A DNA stretch of 11,726 nucleotides, from positions 3,945 to 15,670 of the forward strand of contig CAUDNR010002935.1 in NCBI GenBank assembly GCA_958430865.1, written 5' to 3'. Below the pieces are notes generated by a model that was not told where the DNA came from, searched no databases, and saw only the letters and a program-made list of their open reading frames with translations. Every line of letters starts with the position of its first letter. Within the stretch, counting starts at the first letter, position 1. A program made the translations under genes and the position numbers. This document shows positions 1 through 8,417 of this stretch, one piece after another. Source of the DNA: Entrophospora sp. SA101. Taxonomy: Eukaryota; Glomeromycota; Glomeromycetes; Entrophosporales; Entrophosporaceae.

Positions 1-121
1 ACTTTTGCAAGAACTTTCACCATAACATATGTTATGTTGATCATTTTTTTGTGATCTGCAACAGTGTCCACTATGCTTTTATTGGACACATCATGAGCTG
101 TAATTTGCACACTCGCAATAC
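1..121 (-). CDS. Partial coding exon of an unknown minus-strand gene, running off the left edge
   Basis: On the minus strand the whole stretch is open in one frame and reads ...IASVQITAHDVSNKSI, then VDTVADHKKMINITYVMVKV, about 40 codons. This is unusual for DNA this AT-rich. Just upstream, at 123-122, is an AG that in the transposon-free allele would follow a pyrimidine-rich tract ending in ACATATCTAG, a good 3' splice site. The exon continues beyond the window, so the product is not known. A D-H pair within VDTVADHKKM faintly recalls the start of hemerythrin-like HHE domains, but this is too little to name the gene. The open frame needs one base from the previous exon (phase 1), whereas the best upstream donor leaves phase 0. 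Confidence 0.42.
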
Positions 122-128
122 CTAGATA

Positions 129-302
129 CACTGCCCTCCAAAAAGTATTTGGACAATGTTTTTTGATAATTACGCAAAACGCCACATAACTAAAGTACAT
201 AAAATTTATGTCATTTTATGGCTTGGTTCTGACGACTCTACATATAAAATCTCATTTTCCTATCATTCTTTTATGATTTTTAATTAAAAAAAAACGAACA
301 CC
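129..302 (+). repeat. Left terminal inverted repeat of the Tc1 element
   Basis: This 174-bp repeat pairs with 1644-1816. The first ~50 bp are identical, and there are about ten differences in total, including a CG to TA change, several single transitions and one length change in a homopolymer. TIRs this long in a Tc1 element normally carry the transposase binding sites near each end. Confidence 0.93.
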
Positions 303-534
303 AAATAAATCACGAGGCTCATTTTTGTGATTTTCCAATAATTTTATTTTTCTCGAAATTTTATATCATAAAATTTAATAAAAATTTAACAGTTTGTAGT
401 TTAGGTTCTCATAAATAAATGACTAAAACTTCATGTTCTTGTCACGTGTAAAAGTTTTGTTATTCAAATAAACCGAGTACCAATAAAATTGATTAGATCA
501 AAAAAATCATGGAAATTTTTTTTGATTTTTAAAA

Positions 535-1575
535 ATGGCAAAAAAGAAAAATTCAGAATTAACTGAAGTTGAGCGAGGAAAAATTTTAGGCCTAAGAATA
601 AGTGGTAGTTCTCTTGCAAAAATTGCAAAGAAATTTAATATTCCAAAGTCTACAGTTCATTATACTATCAAACATTATGAGAATGCGGAGAATTTAAAAA
701 GTGCACCAAGAAGTGGTCGTCCAAAGTTGTTGAAAGTTGAAGATCAAAAAATTTTAAAAGAAATTGCATCAAAAGAAAACCGTAGTTCTTTAGAGGAAAT
801 TCAAAAAAGGTTTGTAGAAGTTAATGGTGTTAAGGTATCAAAAAATACAATTCGCACAAATTTGCATGAACTTGGGATTTTTTCCAGAATTGCTGCAAAC
901 AAGCCCTTGTTAAAAAATCAACAAAGAGAGAACAGGTTGAAGTGGTGTATGCAAAGAAGAAATTGGACAATAAGACAATGGAAAGCAATTATTTGGAGTG
1001 ATGAGTCACGTTTCAAAATTTTTAGAAGTGATGGTCCAACTCGAGTTTGGTGAAATGATGGTGAACGTTACAAAATTAAGAATGTTAGGCCAACTGTTAA
1101 ACATGGTGGTGGTAGTGTAATGGTGTGGGGATTTTTTTTCTGGTAAAGGGTTGGGACCTTTGGTTAAGTAGACGGAAAGATGAACCATAGAGATTATATT
1201 GAAATTTTGGATAAAAATCTGGTTCCATTGATCACAACACAATTTCGTAGTAGAGGTTACAAATTTCAAGATGACAATGCGCCAGTACACACAGCAAGAA
1301 ATGTACAAAATTGGATAAAAGAAAAGAAAATAAATGTATTGTCTGATTGGCCATCTCAAGCACCCGATCTTAATCCAATTGAGCATTTATGGAGTGAATT
1401 GGAATGGAGACTGAAAAAATGAGAAAATTATCCAAAAAATGCAACAGAATTGGAGGTTGCAATGAAAGAAGAATGGTCTCAAATCCCTCAGAATGTATTA
1501 AATAACCTTATTGAAAGTATGCCAAGAAGGATTGAAGTATGTATTTCTAATAACAGGTGGCCAACAGAATATTAG
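535..1575 (+). pseudogene. Tc1/mariner DD35E-type transposase, broken
   Basis: A cut-and-paste transposase of about 346 codons, the usual family length. From ATG 535 it has a first helix-turn-helix (residues ~10-48), the linker motif GRPK (61-64) found between the two DNA-binding subdomains, a second HTH (~68-115) and the catalytic core. Catalytic acids are D156 (IIWSDESRF), D247 (FQDDNAPVH) and E283 (PDLNPIEHLW). The last two are separated by 35 residues, so the signature is DD35E rather than the commoner DD34E. It is disabled by TGA at 1051 and TGA at 1420, both where Arg is expected. An extra T in the run at 1132-1139 shifts the frame, and a one-base loss near 1168-1170 restores it. It ends at TAG 1573-1575 after ...MPRRIEVCISNNRWPTEY, the typical tail. 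Confidence 0.93.
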
Positions 1576-1643
1576 TATTTTTTTTAAAAAATTTTAAAAA
1601 ATTAAAAAATTTGAAATGATCATCATTAAATAAAATTTTGGTC

Positions 1644-1816
1644 GGTGTTCGTATTTTTTTAATTAAAATCATAAAAGAACGATAGAAAAATGAGATTTTA
1701 TATGTAGAGTCTTCAGAACTAAGCCATATAATGACATAAATTTTATGTACTTTTGTTATGTGGTATTTTGCGTAATTATCAAAAAACATTGTCCAAATAC
1801 TTTTTGGAGGGCAGTG
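1644..1816 (-). repeat. Right terminal inverted repeat of the Tc1 element
   Basis: Mate of the left repeat, about 94% identical over 173 bp. The inner boundary is where the GGTGTTCG / CGAACACC pairing stops. Confidence 0.93.
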
Positions 1817-1887
1817 TATGTAAGGAATGAATAAAATAAAATGCTATTTTTGTGTAAAACAATGACAGTAATATAACCAGAACATAC

Positions 1888-1962
1888 CTTTTCAGTTTCA
1901 AAATCTTCACATTCTTTTTGTTCAATATTCTCTTTACCATCTGCTTTTTTGCATGTTGTCAT
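1888..1962 (-). CDS. Probable first exon of the same unknown minus-strand gene
   Basis: The exon runs from ATG at 1962 to AAG at 1888 and encodes 25 residues beginning MTTCKKADGKENIEQ, hydrophilic and Lys/Glu-rich. It is followed directly by GTATGT at 1887, a textbook fungal 5' splice site. The sequence before the ATG is AT-rich and non-coding, as a 5' leader should be. Removing the Tc1 element and one TA copy leaves an intron of about 76 nt to the acceptor at 122, matching the 75-84 nt introns elsewhere in the window. The join at GTATGT gives phase 0 and a stop 16 codons into the next exon. Weaker donors at 1878 (G|GTTATA) or 1883 (T|GTTCTG) would give phase 1 and keep the frame open. Product not recognised. 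Confidence 0.4.
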
Positions 1963-2177
1963 GGTTTTTGAGTGTTTTAGGACCTTTGTATAAATTATTA
2001 TGACTTTCCTTTAACAAATTGTGTTCAATAATTAAGGTTATAGTTTCTTGGTGTACTTGGCAAAGGTTTCTCTCTATCAGCTTATTAATTAGTGAAGAAT
2101 TAATTATTAAAGGTCAAGATTTATTTTAGGTAAATATATTATGAATTTTATTAATGATAATATTTTTGTTACAATAT

Positions 2178-2540
2178 TGTTGGAGTGTTAGGAAGGTAGT
2201 AATTATTAAGTTAATAATTAGGAGGATTATTCTTTTCAACTTGGCCTAAATCAAGTATATTTATACCTCTTGGGGTGTTATAAATTATGTAATTTGTATA
2301 ACTACTCTAATTCTAAATTATAACATTGTAACATTTCGCTGGGTAAATATTTGTATCAGATGAATATAAATGATTCTTAGTGTAATCATATAAAAGTGTG
2401 GTGGAACCATTATACAAACACAAGATTAAAAATAGGAAGGATGTGTTGATCGTCAAGTGTCTACCGCAGTAAGTTAAAAAGGTTTGGTTTGATTGGCAAA
2501 GTGGAGACCTCTCTATTGGCCCTCAGTTTACTATCTCACA
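2178..2540 (+). repeat. Possible solo LTR of a Copia-like retrotransposon
   Basis: The stretch starts TGTTGGAGTG, a start common in Ty1/Copia LTRs, and can be ended at ...CTATCTCACA, giving TG...CA termini and 363 bp. A TATA-like box (TATAAAAG, 2389-2396) lies in the middle, where an LTR promoter would be. No primer-binding site, polypurine tract or internal coding follows, so it would be a solo LTR. No matching 5-bp target duplication is visible (AATAT before, CTAGT after), so the right boundary or the call itself may be wrong. Confidence 0.28.
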
Positions 2541-2549
2541 CTAGTATTA

Positions 2550-2739
2550 CACAGTGAATCTCGATTTAACAGATAGTTTGGGCAATTAGGGAAAATTTTC
2601 CAAAAATCCATTAAACTGAGATATCTGCTATATCAAGAAGGTTTTTATTAATATTAAGGTTTATTATGAAACCATTCTTTGAACTTTATCCGTAAACTGA
2701 GATTTTTAATTAGTAACTGCTAAATTGAGATTCACTGTG
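2550..2739 (+). mobile_element. 190-bp pogo/Tigger-like MITE
   Basis: A non-autonomous element bounded by inverted repeats CACAGTGAATCTCGATTT... on the left and ...AAATTGAGATTCACTGTG on the right, paired over ~23 bp with two mismatches (one is CG versus CA). TA flanks both sides (2548-2549 and 2740-2741), fitting a Tc1/mariner/pogo transposase. The CAGTGrAyCTCsAT style of terminus is typical of pogo/Tigger families. Inside, the motif TAAACTGAGAT recurs at two places with slight changes and resembles the terminus, so it may be a subterminal transposase-binding repeat. There is no coding capacity. Confidence 0.8.
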
Positions 2740-2741
2740 TA

Positions 2742-3153
2742 TTTTTGAATTTGGTTTATGTAACTCTAAAAATAATAACCATGTAAATAATTATGAATCA
2801 ATTCCTTATAATAAAAGTCAAAAATTTTCCAATACAACCTTTCAAGTGATTATAACAACTTTGTAAGGAACACTTTGACACAATTATTACTTTTGAGCTT
2901 GCTTTATTCTGCACATTAGTTGGAAAAAAATCTTAAAGTAAATTGTGAAAAAAAGCAACCTTTAGAGTGGGGAAAATTTCCTGATGCTATGTATTATGTA
3001 CTTCATTGCATTCAATTGATATGAATCATCATAAATAAAACAGTTGATTTTGTTGAAAGAACAATTTATAATTATTGCTATTGCTAATATCAATATCTTT
3101 TTCATCTTCATTTTTTATTCTTGATTTTCTGAATTGCTTCTATTGTTTCCTTT
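2742..3153. other. AT-rich non-coding stretch
   Basis: No gene, repeat or RNA is supported here. The sequence is AT-rich with stops in all frames apart from a short antisense shadow at its right end. Confidence 0.5.
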
Positions 3154-3357
3154 CTAGGATTCATTTTTTGTTGACAGTAACTCCTTTCCTTCTCCACATA
3201 ATTTGTGGATTTCAATTTCATCAAATGAAAAATTTGGATTCAACTCATTCTTTCTATCAAGCAATTGTTTGGATCTCTTGATCACCATGACTTGATTAAG
3301 CTTTGGGGTGGGTGTTTGGATACAAAATCCTGATTGGGTAACTTGAATTTCACACAT
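3154..3357 (-). CDS. Small unrecognised ORF, 67 codons
   Basis: The ORF runs from ATG at 3357 to TAG at 3154. It has a mixed, protein-like composition, for example KRSKQLLDRKNELNPNFSF followed by DEIEIHKLCGEGKELL, which is unlike the Ile/Phe/Tyr-rich noise of most ORFs in this DNA. No family is recognised. Directly after its stop, another frame opens (MNPRKETIEAIQKIKNKK), so it may be the remnant of a longer gene or transposon protein broken by an indel. The antisense 68-codon ORF over the same stretch is hydrophobic and looks like a shadow. It could equally be chance. Confidence 0.22.
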   Translation of the reverse strand: MCEIQVTQSGFCIQTPTPKLNQVMVIKRSKQLLDRKNELNPNFSFDEIEIHKLCGEGKELLSTKNES

Positions 3358-5059
3358 GTGAATTTAAAGAAATAGTCCAATCAACAATACACAAACACTT
3401 TTCTCAAGTATTTGTAATTTTATTTTTATACTGATAGATTTTGATTTTGGATTTTGTAGGGTAATAATGACTTTTTTAACATCATTTTTTATTACATAAA
3501 ATTTTCCTTCCTATTTTTGGGACAAGCAATAAATGGACTCTGTAATTCCCTGTAATATAATAACAATAACAATTGTTTGTATAAAGTTTGATGTCTACTT
3601 GTAAAATAAACTTCCTATTAAAAAACATCAGAATAACAATTAAGAATTGAATATGAATCATGCTTTGATTAATCCAATCAATATACTATATGTTTATTTG
3701 TTGAAAAATAGCTTTGTTTTAATGTAAAAAAATAAGGATAATTTTTTACCTAATTATGAACATAATTATTTTTTATGAAATCAAATCAATTAAATTTTAT
3801 TTAACAAATTTCTTTCAAATTTATTATACATGCAACTATAAATTTAAAGTAATGTTGTTATATATTAAGCAGGAATTTTAGATACCTAAAAATATATCTC
3901 TAGATAAAAAAAATTATTTTGTAAAACTTTGGCCATGAAATATCAAGTAAATGTGACTTGGGTATTAAGTAAACGTTGCTCTGCCAGGCAACTGTACATG
4001 TTTCAGACACAGATAAAAGATTTTGTCTGTTGGATACAAATCGAATCATTTGGAGCCTTAATAATAATAAATAATAAGATTATTATTAATCAAAAAAATT
4101 ATAATGATTAGTTATGAAAATTTTTTTTAATTTATATAACAAAAGATCATTGATGAACCGAACTTGGTCATCAACACTACTAATTTAATTCAGCCTGTTG
4201 ATTATAAATAATTTTTAATCATTTCTATTATATAAAGACATCTTTTTTCTCTTCCCTTACTGCCTAGCATAAAGATTCAAATGCAATGTACTCGTTCATT
4301 CACCAATACGATCATTTCCCGGATTCGATCATCTAGTCAAGTATCAAAACTATAAAAATGAATTGATTAAATAAAAATATAATTAATAAAACTCTAATGC
4401 ATAATTTTTTTGAGTAAATAAATGTTTTGAGAAAGAGGAAAACAAAAATCAGGCATTTTTTTTTAAAAAAATAGTAGACATTCAACATGTTTTGATTCTG
4501 TCCGCCCGTCTACAAATTATCATCATTTTAAATCACAACTAATAATTTTCAACTACTACTATCATTAATTAATAATTATCAACAAAACTATCATCTACCA
4601 ACCTTATCTTCGATTTTTCAAAAATCTCTATAAAGGAACTAAAGAAATAAATAATAACAATTTTAATAAAATAATTTAAATAAACAATTTTTAGAAAAAA
4701 ATCATAATAAATTATTAATTATCAGACAAGGCTGAAACTATTATGTTTCAACATATATTTATATTTATTCAGAGTGTAGGATAAGTATTTTAAATCATCA
4801 TTTAAATAATTTATTTTTAAAAAATATTTATTTTTACCTAAAAGCGATTTTTAAAAAAAAAATTTTTTTTTAAATTTAAAAATTTATAGATCTGATTTAT
4901 AAAATCGGTGTAATCAAAGATGCTAATTTCAGTAATAGTAATGATTTTTTAACAATGATTTGTTGATTTGTTTTTTTTAGTTTTTACAAAAAGGGATTTC
5001 GATGTTCTACGAATTTAATCGCGTTGTATATATATTTTTAATATATATAAAAAAAAATT
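3358..5059. other. Long gene-poor AT-rich region
   Basis: No gene is supported. The only patch that stands out is about 3929-4060, which is less AT-biased and contains two small hairpins: GTTGC...GCAAC around the CTCTGCCAGG core, and CAGACA...TGTCTG. A 60-codon ORF there has no recognisable motif. Long A/T tracts around 4848-4880 are low complexity. No tRNA or other RNA gene was found. Confidence 0.5.
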
Positions 5060-5125
5060 GAGCTGCAGATGCAGTTGAAGCTGAAGTTAAAGTTGAAATT
5101 GAAGCTAAAGTTGCAACTGCAGAGC
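5060..5125. repeat. Minisatellite with 6-bp period
   Basis: About eleven imperfect copies of a hexamer of the type AAGTTG/AAGCTG/CAGTTG in tandem. All three forward frames are open within the tract; one would encode a Lys-Leu/Gln-Leu alternation and another an Ala/Glu/Val/Lys-rich run. The ends are CTGCAG-containing and mirror each other (GCAGTTG near the start, CAACTGC near the end), so the tract is also partly self-complementary. It is preceded by AT-rich non-coding sequence and no gene could be built around it. Confidence 0.75.
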
Positions 5126-5259
5126 ACTCCCAAAATTTTTAAATGAAAATTGGTTTTATTTATAATAAAAAAGAAAAACTTCATGGTTTGTTTAACAGAT
5201 TATCATTGTACGTGATTACATACTAACTTTCTTGTGCTTGGTTCAATGCCTTTGGATGG

Positions 5260-5341
5260 TTTTTATCTTACGATCTTACATGATCCATGTGTGGTTATCT
5301 TTTCTTAACTATTTTTGTCTTATGATATTACACGATTCATA
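5260..5341 (+). repeat. Diverged short direct repeat, two ~30-bp copies
   Basis: Copy one at 5260-5289 (TTTTTATCTTACGATCTTACATGATCCATG) and copy two at 5312-5341 align with about six differences, most of them C/T or A/G. It lies just upstream of the MULE-like gene remnant. Confidence 0.5.
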
Positions 5342-5679
5342 TGATCATGATGTTTGATTAATATTAATTAATTGTTATGACGATCAATTTAATTATAGAA
5401 TCTGCGAAATTTGTAATAATTTTCATGAAGACATTGGCCCTGTGGAGATTTTATTTTTAAATGTCATGAAACCAAAGGATTGCTTGCAGAATGGTTGGGT
5501 CTTTGATTGTTATGAATCCAAAAAAAAATTTTTGGTTCAATTGCGCAAATTAATAGTAAGCAATGTCTTGGTATTATTAAATGCAGTGAACGTGAAGCTC
5601 AAACAAGACCACAAATCAAAGAGCATGGAAAAAGATCGAATGACAGTTACTAAAGGATGTTCAATTCAAACATGTGATG

Positions 5680-5763
5680 GTATATACATTAAAATTAAAT
5701 TTAATCATTAATTATTGATTCCTTTAACAATTAAATAATATCAATTGATAATAAAATTTTTAG
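5680..5763 (+). other. Spliceosomal intron in the MULE-like gene, 84 nt
   Basis: The donor GTATAT at 5680 and the acceptor TTTTTAG ending at 5763 bracket an AT-rich stretch with a TTTAAC branch-like motif. Splicing joins TGT-GAT-G to GA-ACC-TTG-GAA-TGG, giving CDGTLEW. This restores a continuous Cys-rich zinc-binding segment across the junction. The length matches the other introns in this window. Confidence 0.7.
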
Positions 5764-7353
5764 GAACCTTGGAATGGAAGAAATGTTCTGCTAAATGTAA
5801 ATTTATATCCTTAAATATGCCTGATGAAAATGGGTATTTTTATTATCTTTTGCACATTGGGCACCATGAATTTCAACATTGCATTCAAAATAAACCATTT
5901 AACAATGAAAAAGAGCAATTACAAAAATGTGTTCACCCAGCACCAGAAACATTACCATGAAAACTTGTTGTTGGCCAACCTTTGGATGCAATCATCAATT
6001 ATATTTTGTTCTGTTCATAATATATCAGAAGCTTATTCAAACAGTGATTGTGTGGCTTACTATCATCAGAAGATAATTGATGATGAAAATATTATAACAA
6101 AAATAATTTTGTTTTAGACTTGTTGCAATTTCAATCAGATCATCAAAGCTCTATTTGAAAAACAGATTTTACAAGCAAAGGTATAATCATACCACAGACA
6201 GATTGGATGCAACAACAAGCCTTTAACTGAGAATAATTTTTCGGGTGTAATTACAGATAGCACCTATAAATATTTTACAAATACATTTCTGCTATCTAGG
6301 TATGTATTAAATTCATTAAACACATATAACCATAAGTCTTTATAATTTCTGATTAATTAACTTTATTTTATATTTATTTTAATGGAAGTTCTATATATTG
6401 TTCCCTTTTGCAAAGATGTTTCTAATTTTAATTTCAATCATCTTATCAAACAATTTTTATGCCCAGGTTATGGAGTTTAACATGGCAGAAAGGGGAAGAT
6501 TTATAGAAGCCTACATTGAACATAAATCGTAAAAAACAAATGATTCAACAGCTTACTTTGAAGATTTATTAAAATATCATAGGAATTTATTAAAGGATGA
6601 GGCCAAGAAATTTTTGAAAGGATGTCCACAACATTTTCGACAATCTGTAAGCAGAATAAGCAGAAATCACGCCATTATAGACTGCACACTATCATCGAAT
6701 TTTACATCAATGACATTAAAACTTTTAACAATTAATAATAAAGAATTTTATAATCGTGTTAAAAGCTTGCAAGGAAAATGGCCCAAGGCAAATTCATGGT
6801 TAGAATGGTGGATTTACACTGATGCAGGACCAATGCTTTTTCCTGCACTAAGCACTATGAATAAGGATTTGTCAAATTTACTTCCTACTACAAATGCCCA
6901 AGAATCCATGCACCATTGTTATTGTTTATCAGGTGCAACTCAACAGTCAATTATAACCAGTATAGAAAATCTCTTGCTGTTTGCAATTTTGTTAGAAATG
7001 GATTATGACAATCTAAGCAAAGGTGTTTCCTTAAGATAGGGAGAACCTGAAAGGTGGGAAAGAATAGCAGAAAAGTATGACACAACAAAACCAACATGTG
7101 TCAAAAGATCAATTAAAAAAGGTGCTGGTGTGAAAGACCATTGTCCATCAGACACAAGTAAAGCTCTATTAAAAAAAATCCTCAAAGAAAAAAATGATTG
7201 ACGAATCCGAATCTGAAAAAGAAATTACCTCTCAAAAACATCAATCATACCCTCACAACAGAAATTATTAGAGTTGCTGTATAACAACTTTCTTAAAGAC
7301 AAAGAATGGTGGGCCACAAATATTGGAATTATTAATGAAGATGATCTGGGAAT

Positions 7354-7373
7354 TATATATATATATATATATA
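7354..7373. repeat. (TA)10 microsatellite inside the MULE-like remnant
   Basis: Twenty bases of uninterrupted TA repeat. In the local open frame they read as an Ile-Tyr alternation (IIYIYIYK) between DDLG and LHNV, so they probably expanded within former coding sequence. Confidence 0.85.
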
Positions 7374-8127
7374 AGCTTCACAATGTGTTATCAATCAAAA
7401 GCTACAAAAAAACCCCTTTCTGAAGCATGATTATGAATTTTGATCATCAACTTTATGGTTCTATAATGTGATTTTTGAGAAGAGAAGGTCATTGAATATA
7501 ATTTCTCATTTTTGTGTACTTGGGCTAAGGATGTGGAAATGTGATGAAGGGCATATTTGTATTTCACCAACATCCATTAATCCATTTTTTCCAGTTAATG
7601 GAACAAGAGATTTGATGGCCATATTTTACAATAAACTCTAATTTAGTAGATGAAATGTCAGAATTTTTAAAATGAAAAATAAGTTGATAAATCATGTTCA
7701 TCCTGATGAACCCTTGTCAACATTATCAGGCTAATATGAGTTTATGTGACAAAAGGAAACATCAATATGAAGAACTTATATCATGGCCAACTTTGTTAAT
7801 GTTTGAGGTCACTGGAGATATGGATAATTATAATTCATCAGAGCATTTAGTTTTCCTTTGAACTTTAATTATAACAATTATGGAATAAGTTCAATCAGAT
7901 ATAATTTAACAGCAAGAGCTTTTAGTACATCATCAAGTAGAGTTCACTTTTATGCTAAGATAATTTGCAACAATGTTGTTTATAAATATGATGAAAAAGT
8001 CAAGGAGTTGCATCAATTGAATCAAAAGATCCAAATTCACTTTCAGGGGAACATCCTAATCCTGCTTTGATTGTTTACAATTTATGTGATTATGAGGCCT
8101 CTACTAGGTTTTCTAATAGTTGCATAG

Positions 8128-8202
8128 GTTAGTATCAAATAAATATTAAAACAAAATATAAATATATGAAAATTTTTTTAATAATTCTATAATTTTTTGC
8201 AG
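8128..8202 (+). other. Possible last intron of the MULE-like gene, 75 nt
   Basis: GTTAGTATC at 8128 is a fair donor and TTTTTTGCAG ending at 8202 a strong acceptor; the interval is AT-rich. It follows the open frame ...NPALIVYNLCDYEASTRF. The exon after it stays open for about 25 codons with no recognisable motif, so the final exon is unproven. Confidence 0.4.
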
Positions 8203-8417
8203 AAATGTTCTTGGGAAAATTGACAAGTAAAAAATTTATTATTATTAATTCATATTTTGCATTTTGCATTTTAAATTAATTTGATTGTTTTGTGTTTCAC
8301 CAATCATGTGTAGAAATCTATTAGTAACCTGCAGAGATATAAAATTTTCATATATGGGGGGTGTGGACAATAGAAAAGGCCTCAACTGCAAAAATCGTGA
8401 TTTTGAGTTGATAATAA

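Larger units (their letters stand above)
129..1816 (+). mobile_element. Tc1/mariner-type DNA transposon, complete ends, inactive
   Basis: The element starts CACTGCCCTCCAAAAAG and ends with its reverse complement. A TA dinucleotide flanks each side (127-128 and 1817-1818), the target duplication made by this superfamily. Its length, 1688 bp, is typical of Tc1 elements. It carries long inverted repeats of about 174 bp and one transposase gene between them. The ends are intact, so it could in principle be moved by a related active transposase, but its own gene is broken. It sits within what looks like a short intron of a minus-strand gene, five bases upstream of the acceptor AG. Confidence 0.95.
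5400..8240 (+). pseudogene. MULE-like transposon protein, heavily decayed
   Basis: Conceptual fragments in order: a Cys/His region (ICEICNNFHEDIG, later a GW motif) at 5400-5560; a frame-shifted CLGIIKC...TRP segment at 5555-5655; KGCSIQTCDG, an intron, then TLEWKKCSAKC...HIGHHEFQH at 5764-5880, a C-C-H-H arrangement like WRKY/GCM1 or FLYWCH zinc fingers of Mutator-like proteins; a core at 6464-7201 with FRQSVSRISRNHA, KANSWLEWW, TTNAQESMHHCY and GEPERWERI; and a C-terminal part at about 7736-8127 with ISWPTLLMFEVTG and VHFYAKIICNNVVYKYDEKV, like the His box of a UCH/papain-fold protease. Breaks include TGA 5958, TAA 6530, TAG 7037, TGA 7199 and several frame changes. Family naming is from remembered motif patterns; catalytic acids could not be placed. 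No TIRs or target duplication were found. Confidence 0.55.

Noticed and set aside
1006..1386. Minus-strand 126-codon ORF inside the Tc1 element
   Set aside because: Antisense to the transposase core; Tyr/Phe/Ile-rich with no motif.
7391..7573. Minus-strand 60-codon ORF
   Set aside because: Lies within the MULE-like remnant on the opposite strand; shadow ORF.
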